Positions 50,718 to 59,988 of a DNA stretch of 64,000 nt are shown here, one piece after another. Position 1 is the stretch's first letter. Every line of letters begins with the position of its first letter. Under the pieces are notes generated by a model. That model ran no database searches. It was not told the origin of the DNA and worked only from the letters and a program-made list of their open reading frames with translations. Origin of the DNA: Eubacteriales bacterium (GTDB lineage Bacteria; Bacillota; Clostridia; Christensenellales; CAG-138); contig JAQUTY010000003.1 of assembly GCA_028694155.1 (NCBI GenBank), positions 68,178 through 132,177 on the forward strand. Reading direction: 5' to 3'. The translations under genes were made by a program, and so were the position numbers.

Positions 50718-53700
50718 TTACTTGTACCCGCACTGTGTCCAGAGGTATTTCCACTGCGCATCTGTCAAGTTCAGCGAATCTAACAGCTCCTTAGTTCTCT
50801 GCTTTTTGAGACCTGAGACGGATTCGCCGTTGTCATTTTTAGCATCTAGCTCGCGGTATTTAATCAGAAATTCATAATATGTATTTGCTTGAATTCCCAC
50901 TGACCCGAAGGCTTGTTCTGCGTCCTCGTAAGCGCCTCCGGGCAGTACGGATAACTCGAACCAGGCGGTACTTGTGTAATCGGCGCATGCGTATTTGCCA
51001 CCATTAGAATAAAGATGTTCTTCGAGAGCTTGCTTTTGCTTAACCGTAAGCGACCTATCTTTTAACAAGTCTCTGCGCCACATCTCTTTATCACTAGGGC
51101 CGTCATCGCTTTGTTTCTCGTTGTACAAGTCGCTCTTTAGTGTGTAATACTTATAGTACGCCTCGACAGGAATACCGTCAGATACTGCGCACTTGGCCTT
51201 TTCATATCGGTCTTTATCCGATGAAAGCGCAAACCACTCAGGTGATGTGTAATCGCGCTGTCTATCCTCGCTGTACAATAAACGCTCAATCGTTTCCTTC
51301 TCGGTAGCGGATAGTGTGTCGTCGTTGATTAGGAGGTCAAGCACTTGCTCCTTTTTGCCACGCTCCTCAGTGGCTTTTGTAGCGTCCTCGGCGGTCAGAT
51401 ACTTTAGCATTGTATCAACGGATATACCGCTTGTGATTGCGCCGTTGAGCTTTTCAATTTGCGAGTCAGACAAAACCAAGCCCGCCAGAATTCGCTTTTG
51501 CTCGCCAGTCATTTCAAGACCGTATAAATACTCGGCTCGTAAGCCGGACTCGGTACGCTCCTCTGCGGTTCCTATGAGCTTCAGTTCATTCAGCTGGAGG
51601 AAGAATTCCGCTCCTGCCATACCGGTCCCCAGGGCTGCATTATACGCGGCCGCTACTTTCTCGTTCTTTAGTGCCGGATGCGAGGCGTTGAACGTTCCAA
51701 ATTCACCGTTAATCGCGTCTAGGCCCGACAAATAAACACCGCGAAGAATATTGTAGATATTCTCAACTGGAAGTCCTGGGTATACCTTAGTTATCGCGAC
51801 TAGCATGTCATAAACCGCGCCCAGCATATTCGAGTCTTTACCCTCGGCGTACCTCGATATAGCTTTTCGAATTCCAGATATAGAATTGCGTAGTTCATTC
51901 GCTACGGACGCAACGGGCGTCTCAATGTCCCAAACGCTTTCGCCCTTTATGATACTGCTGTAAATAAGCTCGAACGCTTCTGAGCCGCCTAGGAACGAGC
52001 CCGCCAGCGACGACACCGCATCTTCTATAAGCTGGCCGAAGAAGTTCTCATCCGCCTCGAGTGACCCGTCGTCCTCATCTCGATACGGGTTTAGCTTATG
52101 CAGTAACGCTCGCGCAAGAGCGGTCATAAGTGAGATTGTGACGGCGGAGGCAAGCTGCGAAGTCATGGCATTGGTAAGACGTACGGCGGCCGTCTTTTTG
52201 GCAAGCCTCGTTCGGGCGTTCTTGTTCAGTGAATATGCTTTTGCCTGAGCCTGAAAGTCTGAAGCGGCATCAATGAGTATCGCACCGTTCTGCAGACGCT
52301 GGGTCATGAACATCGTAAACATTTTGACCGCGCCGGTCTGTCTCAATACCGCGGGTCTCTGCATTATCGAGAAGTTCGGCTGAGTATTCTGCACCATTCG
52401 GTTGAATGTTTTTGCGACCTCTTTATAATACGCGTCCGACTTCCTTTCTAGGCTTGTTTTGGAACGAACGTAATACTCTGAGGCCTTCCATAGCTTACTG
52501 ACCGTAGCCACATCGATTTTTTGGATAAGGTTCATAAGCGGCAGCTTCTTGACCCAGCCCTTTTTGCTAGCGATTTCTCCGATATCTCGGTCGATAAGGC
52601 CTTGCGTTCTCATCCAAAGGAGCGGGGTGTACTTCGAGATTAGCTCTTGGTCCACTTTTCCGATATTGCCCAAAGACCTGAGCAGCGGACCCCATCCAAG
52701 TTCCGCGGCCGCGGTCGGAAGTGACGCGGCCTGCTTAATACCAACCGAAATGTTCGCTGACAGAACCGCCTGGGCAAAGTTGCTTGTTATCTTGCTAAAG
52801 AACTTGTCCGTCGCGCTACCACCTGATTTCCTTTGGAGGTCGGCTAGTAAGTCCTCGACGCGGTCTTCCGCGCCTTGGCCGAATTGTTGCGTGACCGCCG
52901 AGCGAACGCTGTCGTCGTATGCACCAAAGTTGGTATTCCATATTTTTGTTAGGTTCCTAACCGGGATAGCCAGACCTGCGTATAGCGCCACGTCGTCCAG
53001 TTGCCTCAATATGACCTGCGTTACGTCCTCAAGATATATTGGGTTAGCTGCGCCCACGACACGGTTTTTGAGCATTCCGAGGCCCTGTATGGAGCCGTTA
53101 CGCATGACCGTATCAAAATCAGCTTGGACGAAGTTCCTATCCGACTTTATTGGGAAATAGTTAACTACGGTGGCCTTTTTGTAGCCTACAAGATTTAACG
53201 AGGTTTCATTAACCAGGTCACGGGTATATTCGTTAAAGAATTGTTTTGCGCGTTCAGCAAATTCCTGTTCAAGAGGGGTCATTGTTTCCCATATACCGTC
53301 AAGTAGGTCTTCAGTCAGATAGACTCTCTGGCCATTCGACATTGCGTCTCTGAATTTGCCCTTTTTGTAGAGCCTTATGTCTGGGATTGTCAGCCCCCCG
53401 TAGAGCATGTGTGTTCTGTTCGCACTATTGAGAGACGACAAGTATAGCGATACCCGCATGGCTTTTGTAATTCGCACAGGCTTGCCCTCTCGGTCTCTCC
53501 ACCCGGTCTCAATTAGTTCAGCGTTCGGACCCTGGAATCTAGCTAGCGCCTTTGTATTCTTCTTTGCCAAGTCACTAAAGTACGCGAGCCCGTCCTTTTT
53601 AATCGTATTACTCCTTACCTCTCCTTGGTTGAGTTCCTCGGCGAGCTGTACAAGTACGGAATCTTGCTTGTAGCCAGATAGATACCTAAAGAATCTAATC

Positions 53701-56700
53701 GGTTGCAGTGCCCAACTCTTATAGCTGTTGCTGAATCGGTTTAGCGGGAATGCGCCCACTTTCTTGTTCGCTCTAACCTCGCCGATTACGGCCTCGCCTG
53801 CTTCGCGCGCAGACTTACTAATTTGAGACTTGACGAGTTTAGATGCATTTCGCACGGTTGTGTACACCGCCTGAATTATGGTGCGTAAGTACCGCAATTC
53901 CGCGTTGCTCATGTCTTTGAGGGCCTTGAACTCTGCTGCATCTATTAGGCTTGCAAGCGCGGTTACAATGTTCTCGTCGTAATCGTATTGAAAGTCCTTA
54001 TCCGCCTTGAGTTTTTCATATTGCAGCTTTAACCTGTTAAGGTCGAGTACCTTTTCCAGAGACTTAGAGTTATTAGTAATATCGGTAATACGTCTGCAAA
54101 TATCCGCAACCGCCGTAACAAGCTCGCGAGGTACGTACGCATCTTTTTCGGGCTTAAGCAAGAGCCTATCAAGGTCGGCCTTCTGCTCCCTAATCTTATC
54201 AAGCAATCGCGCGCGTTCTTGCGACGCCTTTCCTTTAGCCCGCTGCTCGTTTCGGGCTTGCCGTGCGGAGTCCAGCGGGTCCATTTTTGCAGTATCTGCC
54301 CGTTTTCTCGAGCTGTTTATCGAGCTGACTTTGGCCGAACGCGCCTTCTCGGCGGCTTCTTTCGCCAGCTTATCTGCAAGTTCCGTATCGTTCAGGCTTG
54401 CCATCACGGTATCGTACACTGACTTGTAGGTCTTATCATATGCAGCTTGAGCCAGTTCGTTTAGGTCCTTGCGCGTCGATTCTCGGTTGTCCGAGCGCAG
54501 CTTTTGCAGGGGCTGGCCGTTATTGAGAACGGGTCGGCGCGTTTCTGCATTGACGCCAGAACCCGTTCTTTCGCCGTTCAGCAGTCCTTCTATTTCTGCT
54601 TCTGCTTGTTCGTAGTCCATTGACGGCAGAGCGTCAAGCTCTGCCTGAGTATATTGCTTGAATTTTCCTTGCTCTAGCTCCGTTATTGCGGTCTCGAATA
54701 CATAATCGCTCGGCAGCACAAAAAAGTATATATCAGGGTCGGCGGCAAAGTCGCTTTTGCCCTTAGCTCTCATGCTGTCGATATACGCGTCCATATCAGG
54801 GCTGAACCCGCGTGCGTAAGCTACCCTTGCGACTGGAATAAAACCACCTGATGCATACCCATTCATCAAAAACGCGCCGTAGCAGTCGCCGTGCGTCGCG
54901 CCGTGCGCAATGGCGTTTAATGTTAAGTCGCGGATTGCCCTAGGGGTATTATTTCTAAATTTGTTTTTGAATACCGCAGTCAGATAACCGTCTTTTGTTA
55001 TGGCCACTCCGGCTGTTCCGTCGTCCGTCAGCAGCAGTGTATTACCCTCTAGTTCTTCGGGCGTTTTAGGGTCGACGGCGGCGCCCTCTTCATTTTCGGC
55101 GCGCATCAAGGCCAATGCTTCTGAATATTTAGTCGAATCTGCCGTCTTTGTTAAACCCAGATTGGGCACACCCGCTGCGGACAGCGCGCGACGACGGCGG
55201 GCGATTTCTAGTGCTCGATAATTGCTTCCGCTATCTCCCCGTCGGACCATCCCGAAGCTCTCAGCGCGTCCACTGTCGGGCGGTCGTAGGGATTGTTCAC
55301 TATTTCGTCTATCTGTTCTTGCGACAGGTAGGACTGATAAGCCCTCTTTGGGGGCTGCGCTTGTTTCTGTTCCATTTATGGTCTCCTTATTGTCATAGTC
55401 TATTTCTTGGACGGAATTCGTTGATGCCGACGATGCATCTGTCCGCCCAGTCTGCAATGTTGACGCCACAGTTTGCGTAGCTCCGCCGCGGGAAGGTTCT
55501 CGTTGAATTGCCAATTGATTGTAATATCTCGAAAGATGCCCACCTGTTTGCGCCTCTTTCGAAGTATCTCCTCTTTCGTCTTTTTGATTTTGACTTTGGC
55601 TTTGCACGTCATGAAATATTCCCCAGTTAGCATATCTTTTTACCTCCCACATCCAGTACCCTAAAGCACGTAGTTTTTTACTATTATACGATATTTGGAT
55701 GAAAGTATCAATATCCGTTACAACTTGTCCAAATATTGTTTGCAGTTCTGCCATGGTCGAGTCCCGCAGGTACTGCCGGCTAAGCCTAATGGAGTCGTTG
55801 TTTTGTAAAAAAGTGCTCTCAGTTTTATTGTCGTGCTGGCTTCTGGTCTTTTTAATGTCGTGAAGGTAGTTGTCCTTTGTCCTTCTCGCCTTCGTTTCAC
55901 CCAAGTCCGCCTTGTACCGGGTGTATACCTCCTGCCACTCAGCATCTATGTACTCCTGCAAATCCTCTTCCGGCGCGGCCGTCGCTAAGACTTCGAGCTT
56001 AGCTGTGGTAGTTTTGGCGTTAGCAAATTCGGGGGAGGCCGCCTTTTCAACAAGGTCGTCAATAAATATCTCTAAGGCTGCAATACCGAGATTCGACCCG
56101 TGGTCACGGCCTTCAAAGGCGTCGACTGCGTGCTGAAGTTCATGAAGTAGTGTACCCGTGACTTCGTCGTTTGACGCGATATCGAGATACGCGTAATTAA
56201 AAGTTATCTCCTGCGTATTTGAGTTGCAAAACGCGCGCCCGTCCGGGCTGCCTAGGTCTTCAACTGACACCGTATAGTTTTTCAAATGCGGGTAATGGCT
56301 AAATAGGGCTTTGTGCTCCAGTAGGTCCGTTATAGGAACAACTTGTCCGGTTCTCATTTTTCTCTTCGTAGTCAGATTGAGCTTGGCGCTTCTATCCGTA
56401 AACCAAAAGGTGTCTTTCGCGCCGTTCGGGCTATCCGGCTCAGAAAAGCGCTTATACTTTGACGTATCGCCCTGTGCTTTCGGGCCGCCGAACATGAGCT
56501 GCAGGTCTTTGCCCGAAGACGTTTCAGAGCTATCGGCTTTAGATGACTCGTCGAGGCAGTCGAGCCATAGGCCGAGAGCCTTCTCAAGGTCGGAAACCAT
56601 GCCGCTGTACTCGGATTTGACGTCATTAGCGAACGCCTTCTTTATGTTTTCAAGCAGGTCCATCAAGAAACCGACAATTTTCTGAGCTAGGGTGCGGTTT

Positions 56701-59700
56701 TGGCGACATACTTTCACAATAAGCTCCTCGTTGTTAAGGAGCTCCTCACAAAGAGACGCTATTGCTTCGTCCTCTGCTTGCGCGTCCCCATAGTTCTCTT
56801 TCATTTCGTCCAGAAGCTTATTAAACGCCTCTGCGTCCTCTTTATTGCACTCGGATATAAGGAAGTCTCTGAGTGCCGCATAGGTATTTTGGGACGTGTT
56901 CTGGAAGTGATGCGTCAGTTCGTGCGCGAGCGCCGCGGAGAGCGACGTAGTATTTAACGCGATGTGAACCGTATTGCTGTTCGGGTCGTAATAGCCGTCC
57001 GCGGGGCCGAGCACGTCGTGCAGGGTATACTTTGTTCCGAATTTCCTTGACATAACCTCTAAAACACGGATAAACGCCTTCCTCTTTTTTGAGAGCTTAC
57101 TGAAACCTTTTTCGTGCTGGCTATAGGTTATGCCGTTCTCGGTAAAGGTGTTTTTAACCGGCAGGTCCTTGAGCTCTTTAGCAGCTTCAACCGAACGCAG
57201 CGTCGTGGCAGAATCATCTTCGCGGATACCGCTCTGCTCGTTTACGCCTTCGGTAAGGTTCAAATCATCGTCCACGTTTGGCAGCGGGCTCGGCGAAGTT
57301 GCGCCGGTTTTCTCTGCGGTAGCTGTGGTCTTCGCCGTACTCGGGCGCGCGTCTTCAATGCTTGGAAGCATAACGCCATTATCGTCATCCGAAGCTATCG
57401 ACATTCCTGTTTCCCTGGCGTACAGACTGCATAGCTTGCCTACCTCCTTGTCGGTAAACAGTCTTTGCGCTATCATTTCTAGGTCCGTATTCTTGGCGGA
57501 ATTAGTTGTGTTTTGCAGACGACCGTACATATCAACGGCTAGTAGATATGTGCGTGAGTCCTTCGGGAGTTCTAGGCTTTTAGCCAATAATGCCGTAACC
57601 GTTTTTTCCTGTTTTGCAATTCGCCCTTTTTCCGTGTCCGTCTTGCTCGACATCCAGCCCAGGGTTAAACCGCCTGCGCCCATGAATACGCCAGATACTA
57701 GTCCTCCCAATCCTGCTAGACCAACTTGCTTTGCGAGTTCTACCTTAGCTAGGCGCTCAGCTTCGCTACGAGAAACCCCAGGCTCTTGCATAAACTTAGC
57801 TATCATGAGTTCGTAGTTGCTCTTTTGCCCGGCTATGGCGGTGTCAAAAATGATATTGGCTATCTCGGTGAATACTTCCTCAGACGTCTCGACTATTCCC
57901 TGCTTTGCTATAATCTTGCTGACCTCTTTGGCAATAGTATTTACGGCTTCGAGTTTTGTCTTTCCTTTGACGGCCGTGCGAACTGCTCCGAGCGCATTGG
58001 GCGTTTCAAGCCACTTCCCGATTGATACCTTTTCGAACACGCACTCGGCAATACCCGATAGCAACGCCAAAGTATAGCAGTCCGAACTGGGCACTCCACG
58101 ACTAAGCGCATCCTGCAGGGTTGAGTTAAACGCTTTTGCGCCAAGCACTGCGCTGCCCATCCAAGCGGCAGCCGCCGTTCCGCCCGACAGATATGTCGTG
58201 CCAGCAATAACTGCACTATCAATTATCGACATTCCGGTTTGATATAAGAAGCTCCCAACTGGCGAGTCAATTGTGTCAGAGACTGTAGATACCCATCGGT
58301 CGGATTTTGCGGGCTGTGCGGATTGTAGAATATCGGCGCCATGTAACCTAGTATTTGTATTATATCCTGCCGAAACGAGGGCCTCATAAAATCCTACTGG
58401 AATTGACAATATCGTGGCCCATACTGGGTGCGCTTGCGCGTATGCTTCGTCCGATGCGGAATCGGCTGCGGTTTTTCGCTGGTCCAGCTCTGGCAGCAAT
58501 AACCCGAAGTAGTCTGAAGCAGCGTCTAGTCCTTGTGTGTTGGCTATATAGGTGTACGTCTGCTTTTCTTGCTCGGTTAGGTACTCCACTAGGCGAATGC
58601 AAGCATCCAGCTCATATTTTTTGCCGTTTAGGAGCAAGAATACGCCGTCTTTTTGATTGCCGACTGCATTTCCGTAACCGCTGAGATAGTATTCCTCGCC
58701 GCAAATCTCCGCGCAAAGCTTATATTTTTTACCATCATCATAGTAGGTTGTCCGATGGCTTTCCGGAGGTTTAAGCTGCGTTGGCGTTACGCGAGATAAC
58801 TCTAAGAAATCTTCTTTTATTGCGTACGTACCCGCTGTATACTGCGCCTCGATACTGTCCCAGGCGTCAAGTAAATCTTTGTATTGCTGAATTTCATTTA
58901 ACGCCTCTTGCTGTGCCTTCTGCGCACTGACATAATACCCAGTCGCAGATGACCGACCTCCTGCCTCGCCCGAACCAAATGTCATGTTTTGTGGCAAGTA
59001 GCCCGCGGCGTTGTTTTTATAGCTGTTTTCGAGGCTTACAATTTTTGCGATTATGTCCTCTTTTGACGAATAGCCGTAATTGTTTTCAAAGAAGTAGCGT
59101 GTTCTAATCGCCACGTAATCGGCTGTACCCTCTGCAGTGGAGAGTTTGCTTGTGACAAGGTCACTCAAGGTCTGTTCCGTGGGCGCTACGCCCTTCGTAG
59201 ACGGCGCAATCTGGTCAATTTCTTCAGGGGATAACCCGTAGTTGGCGCCGATATAGTCGTAGGCTGCAGTCCTCCGATGTTCCGGATTTGCTGCGTTTTT
59301 GCTCGGCACATTTATCCCGCCGTTGCCTAAAAAGCGTTCGCGCGAGGCAGTCTTAGCCTCGGCATCAGCATCAGCCTTTTCTTGTTTTCTTGCGGCTATA
59401 TAGGCAACAGCCTTTTTCCACGCGTCAACCTCCGAATCTCCGTCAAGCATGTATAAACGTTTTGCGCCTTCTATTTGCAGGCGCTCATCGTTTCCTTGCA
59501 GCCACGTTTCCCAGCGTTGGCCTCCTGCTGCCCTATCTTCGTGCAGCATCTGTTCCTGTTCGGTTCGATAAGCAGCTTGGTTGCGTTCACGTTGTGCATT
59601 CAAAGCCGCCTGTCGCTTGCGCTCTTTCTCAGCTTTTGCCGCAGCTTCGTTCCTCGCCGCTATTGTTTGGTTCGCCATTTGGGCGCCGAAAGCATCGAGA

Positions 59701-59978
59701 TGGTACTGTTCTTTTGCGGATTGTTGTTTGTTTACGCCCTGGACGTATCTATCTTGCTCTACACGAAGTCTATTGACTTCGCCGCTTTTTGTAGTGCCCA
59801 TTCGCCCGGCCAATCCGATATTTGCTAGGCCGTTTACACCCTGTTGTAGCCCTTGCACGCGCGAGACCTGCGCAGAGGCCCGTTCGTCGGCACTTTGCCG
59901 GCTAAGCTGCTCCGCCCGCAGCTTTAGCAATTTTTTCTGCGCGTCTGTTAAGTATTGGTTGTAGCCAGTATTAGACAT
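50718..59978 (-). CDS. Giant (3,086 aa) phage internal/polyvalent protein with two metallopeptidase motifs
   Basis: One uninterrupted frame of 3,086 residues. The first 250 residues are charged and helical (coiled-coil). Hydrophobic segments occur near 545, 600 and 760 (GLAGLGGLVSGVFMGAGGLTLG). Two zinc-peptidase-like motifs follow: LAHELTHHF at about His1019 and LLHELQHAVDAFEG at about His1279. A segment GFIPVARVAYARGF (about 1730) resembles a domain found in polyvalent phage proteins. A long basic coiled coil (about 1930-2010) and a C-terminal half with helices and a membrane-like stretch (AVTISLMTALARALL) follow, like the LPD38-type modules of large polyvalent proteins. In a short-tailed phage such a protein is probably packaged in the head and injected with the DNA, acting on the envelope or host targets. 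Exact function unknown. Confidence 0.8.
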   Translation of the reverse strand: MSNTGYNQYLTDAQKKLLKLRAEQLSRQSADERASAQVSRVQGLQQGVNGLANIGLAGRMGTTKSGEVNRLRVEQDRYVQGVNKQQSAKEQYHLDAFGAQMANQTIAARNEAAAKAEKERKRQAALNAQRERNQAAYRTEQEQMLHEDRAAGGQRWETWLQGNDERLQIEGAKRLYMLDGDSEVDAWKKAVAYIAARKQEKADADAEAKTASRERFLGNGGINVPSKNAANPEHRRTAAYDYIGANYGLSPEEIDQIAPSTKGVAPTEQTLSDLVTSKLSTAEGTADYVAIRTRYFFENNYGYSSKEDIIAKIVSLENSYKNNAAGYLPQNMTFGSGEAGGRSSATGYYVSAQKAQQEALNEIQQYKDLLDAWDSIEAQYTAGTYAIKEDFLELSRVTPTQLKPPESHRTTYYDDGKKYKLCAEICGEEYYLSGYGNAVGNQKDGVFLLLNGKKYELDACIRLVEYLTEQEKQTYTYIANTQGLDAASDYFGLLLPELDQRKTAADSASDEAYAQAHPVWATILSIPVGFYEALVSAGYNTNTRLHGADILQSAQPAKSDRWVSTVSDTIDSPVGSFLYQTGMSIIDSAVIAGTTYLSGGTAAAAWMGSAVLGAKAFNSTLQDALSRGVPSSDCYTLALLSGIAECVFEKVSIGKWLETPNALGAVRTAVKGKTKLEAVNTIAKEVSKIIAKQGIVETSEEVFTEIANIIFDTAIAGQKSNYELMIAKFMQEPGVSRSEAERLAKVELAKQVGLAGLGGLVSGVFMGAGGLTLGWMSSKTDTEKGRIAKQEKTVTALLAKSLELPKDSRTYLLAVDMYGRLQNTTNSAKNTDLEMIAQRLFTDKEVGKLCSLYARETGMSIASDDDNGVMLPSIEDARPSTAKTTATAEKTGATSPSPLPNVDDDLNLTEGVNEQSGIREDDSATTLRSVEAAKELKDLPVKNTFTENGITYSQHEKGFSKLSKKRKAFIRVLEVMSRKFGTKYTLHDVLGPADGYYDPNSNTVHIALNTTSLSAALAHELTHHFQNTSQNTYAALRDFLISECNKEDAEAFNKLLDEMKENYGDAQAEDEAIASLCEELLNNEELIVKVCRQNRTLAQKIVGFLMDLLENIKKAFANDVKSEYSGMVSDLEKALGLWLDCLDESSKADSSETSSGKDLQLMFGGPKAQGDTSKYKRFSEPDSPNGAKDTFWFTDRSAKLNLTTKRKMRTGQVVPITDLLEHKALFSHYPHLKNYTVSVEDLGSPDGRAFCNSNTQEITFNYAYLDIASNDEVTGTLLHELQHAVDAFEGRDHGSNLGIAALEIFIDDLVEKAASPEFANAKTTTAKLEVLATAAPEEDLQEYIDAEWQEVYTRYKADLGETKARRTKDNYLHDIKKTRSQHDNKTESTFLQNNDSIRLSRQYLRDSTMAELQTIFGQVVTDIDTFIQISYNSKKLRALGYWMWEVKRYANWGIFHDVQSQSQNQKDERGDTSKEAQTGGHLSRYYNQLAIQREPSRGGATQTVASTLQTGRTDASSASTNSVQEIDYDNKETINGTETSAAPKEGLSVLPVARTDRRNSEQSLRPPDSGRAESFGMVRRGDSGSNYRALEIARRRRALSAAGVPNLGLTKTADSTKYSEALALMRAENEEGAAVDPKTPEELEGNTLLLTDDGTAGVAITKDGYLTAVFKNKFRNNTPRAIRDLTLNAIAHGATHGDCYGAFLMNGYASGGFIPVARVAYARGFSPDMDAYIDSMRAKGKSDFAADPDIYFFVLPSDYVFETAITELEQGKFKQYTQAELDALPSMDYEQAEAEIEGLLNGERTGSGVNAETRRPVLNNGQPLQKLRSDNRESTRKDLNELAQAAYDKTYKSVYDTVMASLNDTELADKLAKEAAEKARSAKVSSINSSRKRADTAKMDPLDSARQARNEQRAKGKASQERARLLDKIREQKADLDRLLLKPEKDAYVPRELVTAVADICRRITDITNNSKSLEKVLDLNRLKLQYEKLKADKDFQYDYDENIVTALASLIDAAEFKALKDMSNAELRYLRTIIQAVYTTVRNASKLVKSQISKSAREAGEAVIGEVRANKKVGAFPLNRFSNSYKSWALQPIRFFRYLSGYKQDSVLVQLAEELNQGEVRSNTIKKDGLAYFSDLAKKNTKALARFQGPNAELIETGWRDREGKPVRITKAMRVSLYLSSLNSANRTHMLYGGLTIPDIRLYKKGKFRDAMSNGQRVYLTEDLLDGIWETMTPLEQEFAERAKQFFNEYTRDLVNETSLNLVGYKKATVVNYFPIKSDRNFVQADFDTVMRNGSIQGLGMLKNRVVGAANPIYLEDVTQVILRQLDDVALYAGLAIPVRNLTKIWNTNFGAYDDSVRSAVTQQFGQGAEDRVEDLLADLQRKSGGSATDKFFSKITSNFAQAVLSANISVGIKQAASLPTAAAELGWGPLLRSLGNIGKVDQELISKYTPLLWMRTQGLIDRDIGEIASKKGWVKKLPLMNLIQKIDVATVSKLWKASEYYVRSKTSLERKSDAYYKEVAKTFNRMVQNTQPNFSIMQRPAVLRQTGAVKMFTMFMTQRLQNGAILIDAASDFQAQAKAYSLNKNARTRLAKKTAAVRLTNAMTSQLASAVTISLMTALARALLHKLNPYRDEDDGSLEADENFFGQLIEDAVSSLAGSFLGGSEAFELIYSSIIKGESVWDIETPVASVANELRNSISGIRKAISRYAEGKDSNMLGAVYDMLVAITKVYPGLPVENIYNILRGVYLSGLDAINGEFGTFNASHPALKNEKVAAAYNAALGTGMAGAEFFLQLNELKLIGTAEERTESGLRAEYLYGLEMTGEQKRILAGLVLSDSQIEKLNGAITSGISVDTMLKYLTAEDATKATEERGKKEQVLDLLINDDTLSATEKETIERLLYSEDRQRDYTSPEWFALSSDKDRYEKAKCAVSDGIPVEAYYKYYTLKSDLYNEKQSDDGPSDKEMWRRDLLKDRSLTVKQKQALEEHLYSNGGKYACADYTSTAWFELSVLPGGAYEDAEQAFGSVGIQANTYYEFLIKYRELDAKNDNGESVSGLKKQRTKELLDSLNLTDAQWKYLWTQCGYK

Positions 59979-59988
59979 TAGTCGAACC

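Noticed and set aside
52549..53160. 203-codon and similar plus-strand frames inside the giant phage gene
   Set aside because: Shadows of a GC-richer gene; serine/arginine-rich translations without ribosome sites.
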